Below are positions 8,168 to 15,482 of a stretch of 64,000 nucleotides of DNA, piece after piece. Location of the stretch: positions 6,015,501-6,079,500 of the forward strand of contig NC_021191.1 of NCBI RefSeq assembly GCF_000389965.1, given 5' to 3'. The notes below the pieces were generated by a model. That model had not been told where the DNA came from. It searched no databases and saw only the letters and a list, made by a program, of their open reading frames with translations. The DNA is from Actinoplanes sp. N902-109. Lineage in GTDB: Bacteria > Actinomycetota > Actinomycetes > Mycobacteriales > Micromonosporaceae. A program made the translations under genes and the position numbers. Positions within the stretch are counted from its first letter, which is position 1. Every line of letters starts with the position of its first letter.

Positions 8168-8701
8168 TCAGATCTTGCGGCAGACGAAGGGGCCGCGGAC
8201 GCCGGCGCTGAAGCGTTCGGCGGCGGCGAGGGCGCGCAGGACGCGGTGGCGGGGTTCGAGGCCGAGGCCCTCGGTGGCGTGCAGGGCGCCGAGGGCGATC
8301 TGGTCGCCGCAGCCCACCGCGGCGTAGCCGTCGGCCGCCTGGGCCACCTGGTAGTCGTCGTGGATGGCGAAGAGGCGGCCCTTGACGCCGACCAGGAAGG
8401 TGCCGCCCTCCTCGCGTTCGTTGTCCTTCATCGCCCAGCCACCCGTCTTGAGGCAGTCGCGCAGCGCGTCGATGAACGTGGTCGCCATGAAGGCGTCGAG
8501 GTCGCCGTCGGGCCGGGGCAGGGTCAGGGAGTAGCGCAGCAGCTGGCCCATCCGGAACGACGTGGTGAAGCCGAACAGGTAGCGGTCCTTGCGGAACACC
8601 TTGGCGTCGGCGCGCACGGTGAGGCTCATCCCGGCGACCCCGGCGCTGTCCCCGCCGATCAACACCCGCTTGCCCGCCACCAGTCCGACGATCGCGGTCA
8701 T
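8168..8701 (-). CDS. proteasome/HslV-like Ntn hydrolase
   Basis: A 177-residue protein starting M-T-AIVGLVAGKRVLIGGDSAGVAG, with a threonine right after the initiator methionine and the beta-hairpin plus GGDS pattern of proteasome-beta/HslV N-terminal nucleophile hydrolases. KVFRKDRYLFGFTTSFRMGQLLRY corresponds to the conserved second strand region with the expected basic residue (Lys in ADAKVF), and GCGDQIALGAL to the later glycine-rich turn. Removal of Met would expose Thr as nucleophile. No ATPase of HslU or Mpa type lies next to it; its neighbours are a membrane protein, an SPFH-like protein and a large NTPase in the same direction, with 16 bp to the gene before it. AGGAGG precedes the ATG. 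Protease activity and target are inferred. Confidence 0.7.
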   Translation of the reverse strand: MTAIVGLVAGKRVLIGGDSAGVAGMSLTVRADAKVFRKDRYLFGFTTSFRMGQLLRYSLTLPRPDGDLDAFMATTFIDALRDCLKTGGWAMKDNEREEGGTFLVGVKGRLFAIHDDYQVAQAADGYAAVGCGDQIALGALHATEGLGLEPRHRVLRALAAAERFSAGVRGPFVCRKI

Positions 8702-8717
8702 CGTGCCTCCTCCTCGC

Positions 8718-9077
8718 TCAGGTGGTCAGCCAGATCAGGCCGCCGGTGGTGGCCAGCGCGACCACGCCCCAGTGCAGGCCGGTGCACGCGCGGACCACGC
8801 CCTCGGCGACGCCGGTCAGGCTGTTGCAGGCCCACACCGCCGTGGTGGTCACCAGCGCGCCGTAGTCGTGGGCGGCCCGGTGCGGGGGCCGGCCGTGGCG
8901 GCGCGCCTGGCGGGTATAGAGCAGTTCGGGCAGCAGCAGTACGGCGCACACCAGGGCGGCTGATTGGCGGGCCGGTTCACGGCCGGCCCGCAGCAGCCGG
9001 GGCAGGACGTAGCGCAGCAGGCTGAACGCCAGGACGTCCGCGGCGAACAGGACGGTCAGGTCGGGCAGGGTGGGCAC
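8718..9077 (-). CDS. small multi-pass membrane protein of the signalling island
   Basis: A 119-residue protein with about three predicted membrane segments: VLFAADVLAFSLLRYVLP near the start, AALVCAVLLLPELLY, and WGVVALATTGGLIWL at the end, with a basic RQARRHGRPPHR loop between. No family recognised. GTG start with GGAG six bases upstream. It sits between the SPFH-like gene (3 bp before) and the Ntn hydrolase gene (16 bp after), so it is co-transcribed with them and could anchor the complex in the membrane. Confidence 0.7.
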   Translation of the reverse strand: MPTLPDLTVLFAADVLAFSLLRYVLPRLLRAGREPARQSAALVCAVLLLPELLYTRQARRHGRPPHRAAHDYGALVTTTAVWACNSLTGVAEGVVRACTGLHWGVVALATTGGLIWLTT

Positions 9078-9080
9078 GGC

Positions 9081-10244
9081 CTACTCCGGGTCCGGGCCGG
9101 GCGGGGGCGGGAGGATCTCGCCCTCGGCGGCGGGCCGGCCGGCCGGGGACTTGCCGCGTTGCGGGATCGATGCGCCAGCCTGCAGCGGGGTGCCGAGGGC
9201 GCGGTTGGTCGCCTCCTTGAGCCATTGCAGCGCGCCGCGCACCTGCTCCTCGATCTGGTAGCCGGAGATCTCCCCCGACTCGACCAGCCGGCTGACGAAG
9301 TCGATGGTCTGCGCCCGGTCGGTGCTGCCCTTGGTGTGGATGGCCTCGATCACCGCCGCCACGTCGTCCGGGTGCTCGGCGAGCTGCAGGGCGAACCGTG
9401 ACGTGTCGCCCAGTTCGATGATCTCCTGGTAGCGCTCGATGCGGGCGCGCAGGATCTGCTGCCGGTTGCTCTCCTGGGCCATCCGCAGCGCCTGCAGGCG
9501 CTCCTCGCGCAGCAGCTCGCGGTCGATCCCGGCGATCTCCACGGCCCGCTGGTCGGTGCGCAGGTGCACCACCACGATCAGATGGACCCCGTACGCGGCA
9601 CCGGCCGGGCTCTCCTGCTCCCGTTCCGGGCCGATCGGCTGCTTGCTGCTGAGCAGCTGCCACGCCGCGGCCGCCTGCTGCCGGAAGTGGTTGTTGACGG
9701 CCTCCTCGGCCTGGTGGGAGTCGGCGATGTCGAAGCGCCGGGTGATCAGCCGCAGGTCGTGCAGGATCCGTGGGCGCAGGTGCTCGCCGAAGTCGTGGAT
9801 GTTGCTGCGCACCGCCACCGCGGGCCGCACGATCTGCCACGTGACGTCGACGGTCGCGTGGAACGGGAAGGCATCGCCGGAGCTGGGCGTGCCGGCTTCG
9901 ATCGCGGTGCGGTGCCGCCCGGTGTCCACCTCGTACATCGTCCCGCCGGCCGACCACAGCAGCTCGCCGTAGGTGGGCTGGGAGTCGGCGGTGAACTCGA
10001 CGGGCACACCGCTGCGCGGGAACAGCACGACCGCGGTGGACGCGCCCACCTTGGAACGGCGGCGCATCAGCTCCCACCGGGACGCGGGCCGGCTCTGCCA
10101 CAGCGGCCGGACCGGCTGCCCGGCGCCGGTCGGTGCCGGTCGCGGTGCTGGTGCCGGCGCGGCTGCCCGCTGGTCGGGGCCGGCTTCCGCGGGGGTGCCG
10201 GCCGGGTGCTCGCGGCCGGGGCGGGGGTCGTCGGGCTGGGTCAC
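9081..10244 (-). CDS. SPFH/band-7-like protein
   Basis: A 387-residue protein. About 65 proline/alanine-rich residues are followed by an SPFH-like domain: TYGELLWSAGGTMYEVDTGRHRTAI, then FPFHATVDVTWQIVRPAVAV, LRPRILHDLRLITRRFDIADSHQAEEAVNNH, then an alpha-helical region EIAGIDRELLREERLQALRMAQESNRQQ typical of the coiled coil following an SPFH core, and a Pro-rich tail. SPFH proteins form ring or cage scaffolds at membranes and often partner with proteases. The GTG start overlaps the TGA of the NTPase gene (GTGA, 10241-10244) and has GGAGAA upstream. Domain assignment rests on pattern, not on a profile search; no transmembrane anchor is seen in it, so the next gene may provide one. Confidence 0.6.
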   Translation of the reverse strand: MTQPDDPRPGREHPAGTPAEAGPDQRAAAPAPAPRPAPTGAGQPVRPLWQSRPASRWELMRRRSKVGASTAVVLFPRSGVPVEFTADSQPTYGELLWSAGGTMYEVDTGRHRTAIEAGTPSSGDAFPFHATVDVTWQIVRPAVAVRSNIHDFGEHLRPRILHDLRLITRRFDIADSHQAEEAVNNHFRQQAAAAWQLLSSKQPIGPEREQESPAGAAYGVHLIVVVHLRTDQRAVEIAGIDRELLREERLQALRMAQESNRQQILRARIERYQEIIELGDTSRFALQLAEHPDDVAAVIEAIHTKGSTDRAQTIDFVSRLVESGEISGYQIEEQVRGALQWLKEATNRALGTPLQAGASIPQRGKSPAGRPAAEGEILPPPPGPDPE

Positions 10245-12574
10245 GCGATGTTCTCCTTCGCCGGGCCGGCCTGGTTGCACGCGCGTTCCAGCCGGGTCGC
10301 CACGTCGTCGCGCAGCGGGTCGATCCATTCGTGCCGCATGGTGCGCAGCAGGTGCCGGAGCTGGGCCGCCCGCGCGGGCGAGTCGACGAGCTCGGGCAGG
10401 AAGCGGGCCAGCACGTCCAGGCACCCGGCGTCGCGCTCCCCGGCCCGGACCCAGTCGCCGATCAGGTCCAGCGCGGCGCGTTCGGCGGGTGCGCCCTGCA
10501 GCGTCTGCCAGACCAGGTCGGCGATGTCGGCGGTCAGCGCGGGCTCGCGGTCGACCAGGTCCAGCAGCAGCGGCCAGCGTTCCCGGCCGGGGGTGACGAC
10601 GATGCCACCGGGCAGCCACACGTTGGCCGGCCGGGTGTTCATGAGCTGCAGGACCGACAGCAGGGCGAGCCGGCGCAGACCGTTGCGGTGCACCTCGAGC
10701 CAGCGCCGCAGGGTGGCCACGACCGGCCCGATGGCACCGGCGGCGAACAGCGAGGCCACGCTCCAGCTGGCCGCCGCCGCGAGCTCCCACGCGGCGATGC
10801 CGGGGTCGTCCGCGTCGTCGTCCACCCCGCCGCGTTCCTCCTGCCAGGTGCCGATGATGCGCAGGTTGTCCAGGGCCCGGTCGAGGTTGCCCAGGCCCAG
10901 GTCGCGGCTCTGGGCCAGGGCCGCGGTCCACCGCCTGCGGTGGTCGTCCTCGTGGCGCACCCAGTCGTGCACCAGCGCCAGCACGGCCGGGCGGATCCGC
11001 TCGTCGCGAGCGGCCAGGTCCAGCACCACGGCCGCGGACATGCGCTCCTCCTCCTTGTCCGAGACCGCCCACGGGAAGACCAGCTTGGTCAGCACGTACG
11101 GGAAGTCCAGCCGGCACAGCACGCTGAGCGCCTGCGCCGCGCGTACCCAGACGATCTCGCGGTGGTCCTCGTTGAGCCGGCGCAGCCAGGCCACCAGCGC
11201 CGGCCGGACACTGTGGTGCTCCTGCCACAGGTAGGTCAGGATGGCCATCGGGAACCGGTTGTCCTCGAACATGACCATCTGGGTCGGCACCGGCACCCCG
11301 TTGAGCAGCACGGTGTCGTCGGTCAGCCGGCAGCGCAACGCGGCGAGCCGGCTGCCGCGGTCCTCGGAGAACACCGGCCGGCGGTGCCGGACGGCCGCGG
11401 TCGAGGTGGTGAGCAGCTCCTTGGTCAGGTCTTCGGCCGCCTCCACCACCACGTCGTACGGGGTGTTGCTGAACACGGCCAGGGCGATGCGCAGGCTGCC
11501 CGCCCGGATCTCGGTCTCGTGCCCCGGTCCGCGGGCCGGGTCACGCAACGGGGCGAACCAGCGCAGCACCTGCCGTTCGATCATCTGGCCGGAGCGGTTG
11601 AGCACCTCGTCGTACGAGAGGTGGCCGCGGGCGTGCAGCACCAGCAGCGAGGCCAGCTCGCACACCTCGGAGGTCTGCGGGCGCGGTCCGAGCGTGCGCA
11701 GCGTCTCGGGGCGCCCGGCGAGTTCCTCGATCCGCGGCAGCAGGGTCTCGTCCTCGTCGTCGCCCAGCGCCTGCTGCAGGTGCATCGTGATCATGGACTC
11801 GATCCGCGGCGCGGTGTGGTCCCACACGTAGCCGCCGAGGTTGTCCGGGCGCAGCGGATCGGCCTCCAGCACCACCACGCAGTAGGCGTCCTTGTCGCGC
11901 AGCAGCCGGCCGAGCCGGTCCAGGTGCAGCTCGCGCAGCCCCGGCCCGGCCTGCTCGATCAGGTAGCCGTGGCCGGGGGCCAGGTCCGTCTCGCCGAGCT
12001 GGTGCAGGTCGCGCTGGTCGTCCAGGCGTTCCACCGGACCACCGGCCAGCGCGTCGAGCAGGTGCAGCGCGGTGGTGGACCGGCCGGTGCCGGAGACGCC
12101 GCGCAGCACGATGATCCGGCGTTCGGCGAGGGCGGCGTGCAGGTCGTCGTACTCGTCGACGGGCACGTAGGTGGCGCGGGTGAGCGCCATGACCTCCTCG
12201 CGCACCGGGCCGGCCCCGAGCCGGCCCGCGTCGCCGAAGCCGAAGTGCTGCACGATCCGGGTGCCGACCTGCAGGTCGCGGATGTGGCTGCCGTCGATGA
12301 ACGCGGTGTTGCCCTGGGCGAAGTAGGTGAGGCCGCTGGCGTAGGCCTCGGACTGGGCGGCCAGCGGGTTCTTCAGGGCACCCGGGAACGCGCCGGCCCC
12401 GTCCTTGTCGTCCTTGCCGGTCCGGGCACCCGCTTCGGCGCCGGGCTTCGCCGCGGCTTTCCCGCCGGCTGGGGCTTTCCCGCCGGCTGGGGCTTTCCCG
12501 CCGACCGGCGCGGCGGCCTTGGCGTCCGGGGCGCCGGCCGGAGCTGCCTCGCCGGAGCCGGGAGCGTTGCTCAT
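10241..12574 (-). CDS. large P-loop NTPase with N-terminal low-complexity region (STAND-like)
   Basis: A 777-residue protein. Residues 1-65 are Ala/Gly/Pro/Lys-rich with three 6-residue repeats (APAGGK). Residues about 89-104 carry a short beta-type motif (TAFIDGSHIRDLQVG) that matches the C-terminal tail of the preceding gene product. A nucleotide-binding site follows: IIVLRGVSGTGRSTTALHLL, a Walker A in which lysine is replaced by arginine (residue about 165). CVVVLEADPLRPDN may supply the Walker B region. The C-terminal two thirds are alpha-helical with repeat-like character, as in sensor regions of STAND/NLR proteins. ATG with GGAGG upstream, overlapping the previous stop (ATGA). Domain class is inferred; nothing closer was recognised. 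Confidence 0.65.
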   Translation of the reverse strand: MSNAPGSGEAAPAGAPDAKAAAPVGGKAPAGGKAPAGGKAAAKPGAEAGARTGKDDKDGAGAFPGALKNPLAAQSEAYASGLTYFAQGNTAFIDGSHIRDLQVGTRIVQHFGFGDAGRLGAGPVREEVMALTRATYVPVDEYDDLHAALAERRIIVLRGVSGTGRSTTALHLLDALAGGPVERLDDQRDLHQLGETDLAPGHGYLIEQAGPGLRELHLDRLGRLLRDKDAYCVVVLEADPLRPDNLGGYVWDHTAPRIESMITMHLQQALGDDEDETLLPRIEELAGRPETLRTLGPRPQTSEVCELASLLVLHARGHLSYDEVLNRSGQMIERQVLRWFAPLRDPARGPGHETEIRAGSLRIALAVFSNTPYDVVVEAAEDLTKELLTTSTAAVRHRRPVFSEDRGSRLAALRCRLTDDTVLLNGVPVPTQMVMFEDNRFPMAILTYLWQEHHSVRPALVAWLRRLNEDHREIVWVRAAQALSVLCRLDFPYVLTKLVFPWAVSDKEEERMSAAVVLDLAARDERIRPAVLALVHDWVRHEDDHRRRWTAALAQSRDLGLGNLDRALDNLRIIGTWQEERGGVDDDADDPGIAAWELAAAASWSVASLFAAGAIGPVVATLRRWLEVHRNGLRRLALLSVLQLMNTRPANVWLPGGIVVTPGRERWPLLLDLVDREPALTADIADLVWQTLQGAPAERAALDLIGDWVRAGERDAGCLDVLARFLPELVDSPARAAQLRHLLRTMRHEWIDPLRDDVATRLERACNQAGPAKENIA
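12455..12506. repeat. 18-bp tandem repeat inside the NTPase gene
   Basis: Two perfect copies and one partial copy of an 18-bp unit (starting GGCTTTCCCGCCGG on the plus strand) encode the APAGGK repeats in the NTPase N-terminus. In frame and GC-rich; likely slippage-prone and of variable copy number. Confidence 0.85.
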
Positions 12575-13323
12575 CGGTCCTCCGCCCCCCGGTTGTCGCC
12601 GACGTGCATGTTGTGCACCGTGGACCGCTCCACGTACGCGCCCTTGCCGTGAAAGGTGACCTGCCGGTTCCCCGGCCCGGCCGGATCCGGCGCGGGTGCC
12701 GGTGCGCAGGCCGGTGCGGACGGTGCGGTGACCGGTTCCGCCGTCGCTGTGCGGGGTGGCTCGGAATACCCGGGCAGGCGCAGCCAGGCCGTCGCTTCGA
12801 CATCCTTGTTCCGTACGACGACCCGCCGGTACGCCGCGGGGTGCACGTACCGGCCGCCGTGCCGGACCACCGACTCGTACACCGGTTCGGAGACCACCAC
12901 CGCGAGCCGGGCCGCGTGCGCCGCCGCGAGCGCCCGCTTCACCACCGGCGCGTCGGCGATGCGGCAGGCGAAGTCGATGTCGGACCCGGCGATCCCGGTG
13001 CCGTCGTGGTGGATCTCGCCACCGTGCACGCCCAGCCGCAGCTGCAGGGCGAGCTGCCCGGCGGCGGCTCGCAGCGCCCGGTCCAGCCCCTCGGCGAAGG
13101 CACCGACCAGGCGGACCTTGGGCACGCTCGCGTCCAGGGTGCCCAGCACCCCGTCGCCGCGGTCCTCCAGCCGGTAGCCGCCGGTGATGCCCGCGAAGGC
13201 CAGGGCCTGCCCGACGCCGGTGCGGAGGATCTCGCGCATGGTCAGCTTGCCGGCGTTGTCCAGCGCGCCGGAGTTCTGCGCGTCGATCGAGAAGATGGTG
13301 TGGTGCAGAGCCTCGTCGCTCAT
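12571..13323 (-). CDS. nucleotidyl-cyclase-like (class III) signalling protein with C-terminal motif
   Basis: A 250-residue protein. Residues 10-180 resemble the catalytic domain of class III adenylate/guanylate cyclases as found in short actinobacterial proteins: IFSIDAQNSG with Asp14 (metal site 1), YRLEDRGDGVLGTL with Asp57 (metal site 2), LRLGVHGGEIHHDG, GSDIDFACRIADAP, and SEPVYESVVR. The arginine of the transition-state motif is kept (Arg121) but the expected asparagine is Asp117. Activity is therefore plausible yet unproven. After an Ala/Pro linker the tail, residues 229-242, carries AYVERSTVHNMHVG, matched in the next protein. First gene of a coupled operon, 68 bp downstream of a Crp-type palindrome. 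A cyclase homology domain without activity is the main alternative. Confidence 0.65.
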   Translation of the reverse strand: MSDEALHHTIFSIDAQNSGALDNAGKLTMREILRTGVGQALAFAGITGGYRLEDRGDGVLGTLDASVPKVRLVGAFAEGLDRALRAAAGQLALQLRLGVHGGEIHHDGTGIAGSDIDFACRIADAPVVKRALAAAHAARLAVVVSEPVYESVVRHGGRYVHPAAYRRVVVRNKDVEATAWLRLPGYSEPPRTATAEPVTAPSAPACAPAPAPDPAGPGNRQVTFHGKGAYVERSTVHNMHVGDNRGAEDR

Positions 13324-13390
13324 GCTGCCTCCACGACGTCGGTGGGGAAAGGGAACGAGAAGAAAGGTGGCACCGTCCGCGCGCCCGCGA

Positions 13391-13406
13391 TGTGAACGCG
13401 TTCACA
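13391..13406. promoter_or_regulatory. perfect Crp-type palindrome TGTGA-N6-TCACA
   Basis: TGTGAACGCGTTCACA is a perfect 16-bp palindrome and fits the CRP consensus TGTGA-N6-TCACA exactly. It overlaps the last codon and stop of the Crp-family gene (stop 13402-13404) and is centred about 75 bp upstream of the ATG of the cyclase-like gene, in the right place to control the operon reading from 13323 to 8168. The adjoining regulator is the obvious candidate to bind it. Confidence 0.7.
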
Positions 13407-14052
13407 GACCGGCGACGGCGTCGAGCAGGGCGCGGTCGGTCACGAAGGTCTGCCGGGGCCGGGTCTGCACCGCCCCGCCCGCCCGCAGCACGGCCAGTGC
13501 CTTGGCGGTGCCCTCCCGGGTGGCGCCGGCCAGTCCCGCGAGTTCGTGCTGGGGCAGCGGCAGGTCGATCAGCACGCCCTCGGGGGTGGGCCGGCCGGCC
13601 CGGTCGGCAAGCTGGCCGAGAATCTTGGCGACCCGTTGCAGCAGGGTGGCGGCGACCAGTTCGCGGCGGGCGGCGTCGGAGTCGCGCAGCCGGGTGCCGA
13701 GGGTGCGCAGCACCACCTGGGCGGCCGCGGGCCGGGTGAGCAGCAGCCGCCGGAACTGCTCGACCGGCACCACCACGGCCTCGACCGGCACCAGTGCGGT
13801 CACGGTGGCGCTGCGCGCCTCGCCGTCCAGGGCGGCGAGCTCGCCCAGCAGATCGCCGGGCCCGCGCAGGGCCAGCACCAGCCGGTTGCCCTGCGCGGTG
13901 CTCACCGACACGATCGTGTGCCCGGTGCGCAGGATCATGGCGAAGGCGGTCCGGTCACCCTCGTGCATCAGCACGTCGCCCGGCTCGTACGTGCGCGGGG
14001 TCCCCGCCCGCAGCAGGTCACCACGGTCCTGCGGCGTCAGCAGATCAAGCAC
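13402..14052 (-). CDS. Crp/Fnr-family transcriptional regulator
   Basis: A 216-residue regulator. The N-terminal cyclic-nucleotide-binding fold runs GTPRTYEPGDVLMHEGDRTAFAMILRTGHT, then GPGDLLGELAALDGEARSATVTAL, the phosphate-binding cassette, in which the CRP-type GELAL.....RSA pattern is retained. A long dimerisation helix is followed by a winged helix-turn-helix with LPLPQHELAGLAGATREGTAKALAVLR. The GTG at 14052 has GAGGGGGG upstream. It lies between the DUF5706 gene and the cyclase-like operon, and its 3' end overlaps a consensus Crp palindrome, so control of that operon by a cyclic nucleotide is the natural reading. No Fnr-type cysteine cluster is present. Confidence 0.9.
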   Translation of the reverse strand: MLDLLTPQDRGDLLRAGTPRTYEPGDVLMHEGDRTAFAMILRTGHTIVSVSTAQGNRLVLALRGPGDLLGELAALDGEARSATVTALVPVEAVVVPVEQFRRLLLTRPAAAQVVLRTLGTRLRDSDAARRELVAATLLQRVAKILGQLADRAGRPTPEGVLIDLPLPQHELAGLAGATREGTAKALAVLRAGGAVQTRPRQTFVTDRALLDAVAGL

Positions 14053-14142
14053 CGGCCCCCCTCGGCAGCTGTTCGTACGCCTACCCGTACGGAGTACCAC
14101 GGGCACCGGCGCGGGAAAATCACGCATTCTCGTGGTTCCTCG

Positions 14143-14595
14143 TCAGCGCAGGCCGATCCCGGCCGCCAGCGCAGCGGCGCAGCTCAGAAATGCCGCCGCC
14201 CGGATCAGCCGGTACTTGATCAGCGCGATGCGGCTGAGCGCGCGCAGCTCGCCGACCGTGCCGGGCAGCAGGTCGGCGGCGGCCGCCTCGATGCCCGCGG
14301 TGATCCGAGCCGTGCTGCCGAGCCGGGCGACGTGCACGAAGGAGGTGACGTCGCGGGGGCCGGTCAGCCGGGGCACGAGCGCGCCGAGCAGGCAGAGCAC
14401 GGCGAGCGCCCACAGGCCACCGGCCACCGGCCACAGCGCACCGGCTGTCCCGGGACGGCCGGACACCAGGGTGACCACGGTGAACCCGCCGCCGGCGACG
14501 GCCTGCAGTCCGGCCGTGGCCCGGGCGTCGGCCCGCCGCACCTGGTCCCGGGTCTCGTTCAGCAATCGTTCCGCCACCTGCACCGGGGTGTTCAT
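14143..14595 (-). CDS. DUF5706 / PycTM-like membrane effector
   Basis: A 150-residue membrane protein. A helix VAERLLNETRDQVRRADARATAGL leads into a first transmembrane segment (AVAGGGFTVVTLVSG), a second (GLWALAVLCLLGALVPRL), and after a soluble linker the ALSRIALIKYRLIRAAAFLSCAAALAAGIGL terminal segment. The R-A-D-x-K/R-A entry, the P-R-L after helix two and the SRIAxxKYRxxR end are hallmarks of DUF5706, the family of Pycsar transmembrane effectors that respond to cCMP/cUMP and damage the inner membrane. GAGGAGG lies 8 bases before the ATG. Located 91 bp upstream of the Crp-family gene and two genes from a cyclase-like protein. Assignment is from motif memory. Confidence 0.72.
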   Translation of the reverse strand: MNTPVQVAERLLNETRDQVRRADARATAGLQAVAGGGFTVVTLVSGRPGTAGALWPVAGGLWALAVLCLLGALVPRLTGPRDVTSFVHVARLGSTARITAGIEAAAADLLPGTVGELRALSRIALIKYRLIRAAAFLSCAAALAAGIGLR

Positions 14596-14643
14596 GACAT
14601 CCGCCTCCTCAACTGATCGCAATTGGAGGATCGCGGAAAGTAA

Positions 14644-14685
14644 CCGCAGCCGCTGTAGCCGTGTTCACGGCTGCAGCGGCTGCGG
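14644..14685 (-). terminator. long stem-loop terminator after the lipase gene
   Basis: CCGCAGCCGCTG-t-AGCCGTG pairs with CACGGCT-g-CAGCGGCTGCGG around a 2-base loop: 12 plus 7 bp with one mismatch. On the minus strand it is followed by TTACTTTCC. It lies 12 bp past the lipase stop and leaves under 50 bp for a DUF5706 promoter. Confidence 0.8.
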
Positions 14686-14696
14686 CGTACGGGAGC

Positions 14697-15371
14697 TCAG
14701 GACAGGAAGGTGCGGACCTGGGTGAGGATGCCCGTGTCGGTGAGGTACGTGAGGTGGTTCTCGCAGGCGACGTAGGTGTTGGTCGCGCCGCTCAGCGCCG
14801 TGCTGGTGTACGGGATGATCACCCCGTCGCAGGGCGAGTACCAGGTGCGGTACCCGGTCGGGCCGGGCGTCTCGTCACCGGCGCTCAGGGTCTGGATGAA
14901 CGACGAGCCCGGGTACATCTGCTGGCACGTGAGGTAGATCAGGCAGGCGCCGGCGGCCGTGGTGCCGTGGTTGGCCCCGGCCAGCGAGGCCACGTGGGCG
15001 ACGTACTGGGCACCGCCGAGCTGCTTGACGTACCACTGGGTGACCAGCCCGCCCATCGAGTGGTTGACGATGTCGACCTTGGCCGCGCCGGTGCGGCTGC
15101 GCACCTGGCTGACGTACGCGGCCAGGCCCTGGGCGTTCTGGATGTTGTTGCCGTAGGAGTTGTACTCGTAGGCGAACAGCTGACTGCTGGGGTAGCCGCC
15201 GGCCCGGAACAGCGCGATCGCCGTGGTCCAGTTCGAGGCGCTGCCGGTGTAGCCGTGCACGAACACCACCGGCGTGCCGGGCGCGGCGAGGGCGGGGGCG
15301 GACGGGATCGCGACCAGCGCCGCGAGCGTGGCCGTCACGGCGGCGGCCAGGAGTGCGAGCATCCTGCGCAA
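14697..15371 (-). CDS. secreted lipase/esterase, alpha/beta hydrolase
   Basis: A 224-residue exported lipase resembling Streptomyces/Bacillus class-I small lipases. Signal peptide about residues 1-30 (LALLAAAVTATLAALVAI, ending ALAA), then PVVFVHGYTGSASNW (oxyanion loop), the nucleophile elbow VDIVNHSMGGLVTQWYV, an Asp in the SPCDGVIIPY segment and the catalytic His in ACENHLTYLTD. Two cysteines in the ACLIYLTCQQ loop may pair. The TTG at 15371 has GGAGG five bases upstream; the ATG three codons later has no spacing for a ribosome site. Monocistronic with its own terminator and divergent from the LuxR-type regulator. Confidence 0.9.
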   Translation of the reverse strand: MRRMLALLAAAVTATLAALVAIPSAPALAAPGTPVVFVHGYTGSASNWTTAIALFRAGGYPSSQLFAYEYNSYGNNIQNAQGLAAYVSQVRSRTGAAKVDIVNHSMGGLVTQWYVKQLGGAQYVAHVASLAGANHGTTAAGACLIYLTCQQMYPGSSFIQTLSAGDETPGPTGYRTWYSPCDGVIIPYTSTALSGATNTYVACENHLTYLTDTGILTQVRTFLS

Positions 15372-15429
15372 GGGAACCTCCAGGGAGTGGGGACCCCCGC
15401 AGCCTCGGCCCGTAACGAAAATGACACAT

Positions 15430-15481
15430 CGGTGAAATCACCGGTCTTCCGTTCCCGGCCCGGACCATCGACACTTGTCGA
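15430..15481. promoter_or_regulatory. two palindromes in the lipase/luxR divergent region
   Basis: CGGTGA-AA-TCACCG (15430-15443) and TCGACA-CT-TGTCGA (15468-15481) are perfect inverted repeats; the second ends at the first base region of the putative ATG of the LuxR gene. A third pair, ATGCAC-N5-GTGCAT, lies at 15490-15506. They are candidate operators, perhaps for autoregulation by the adjoining LuxR protein. Confidence 0.4.
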
Positions 15482-15482
15482 C

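Noticed and set aside
13391..13406. Reading TGTGAACGCGTTCACA as a LacI-family operator
   Set aside because: LacI-type sites have a central CG; here the centre is GC and the TGTGA-N6-TCACA spacing fits Crp exactly, beside a Crp gene.
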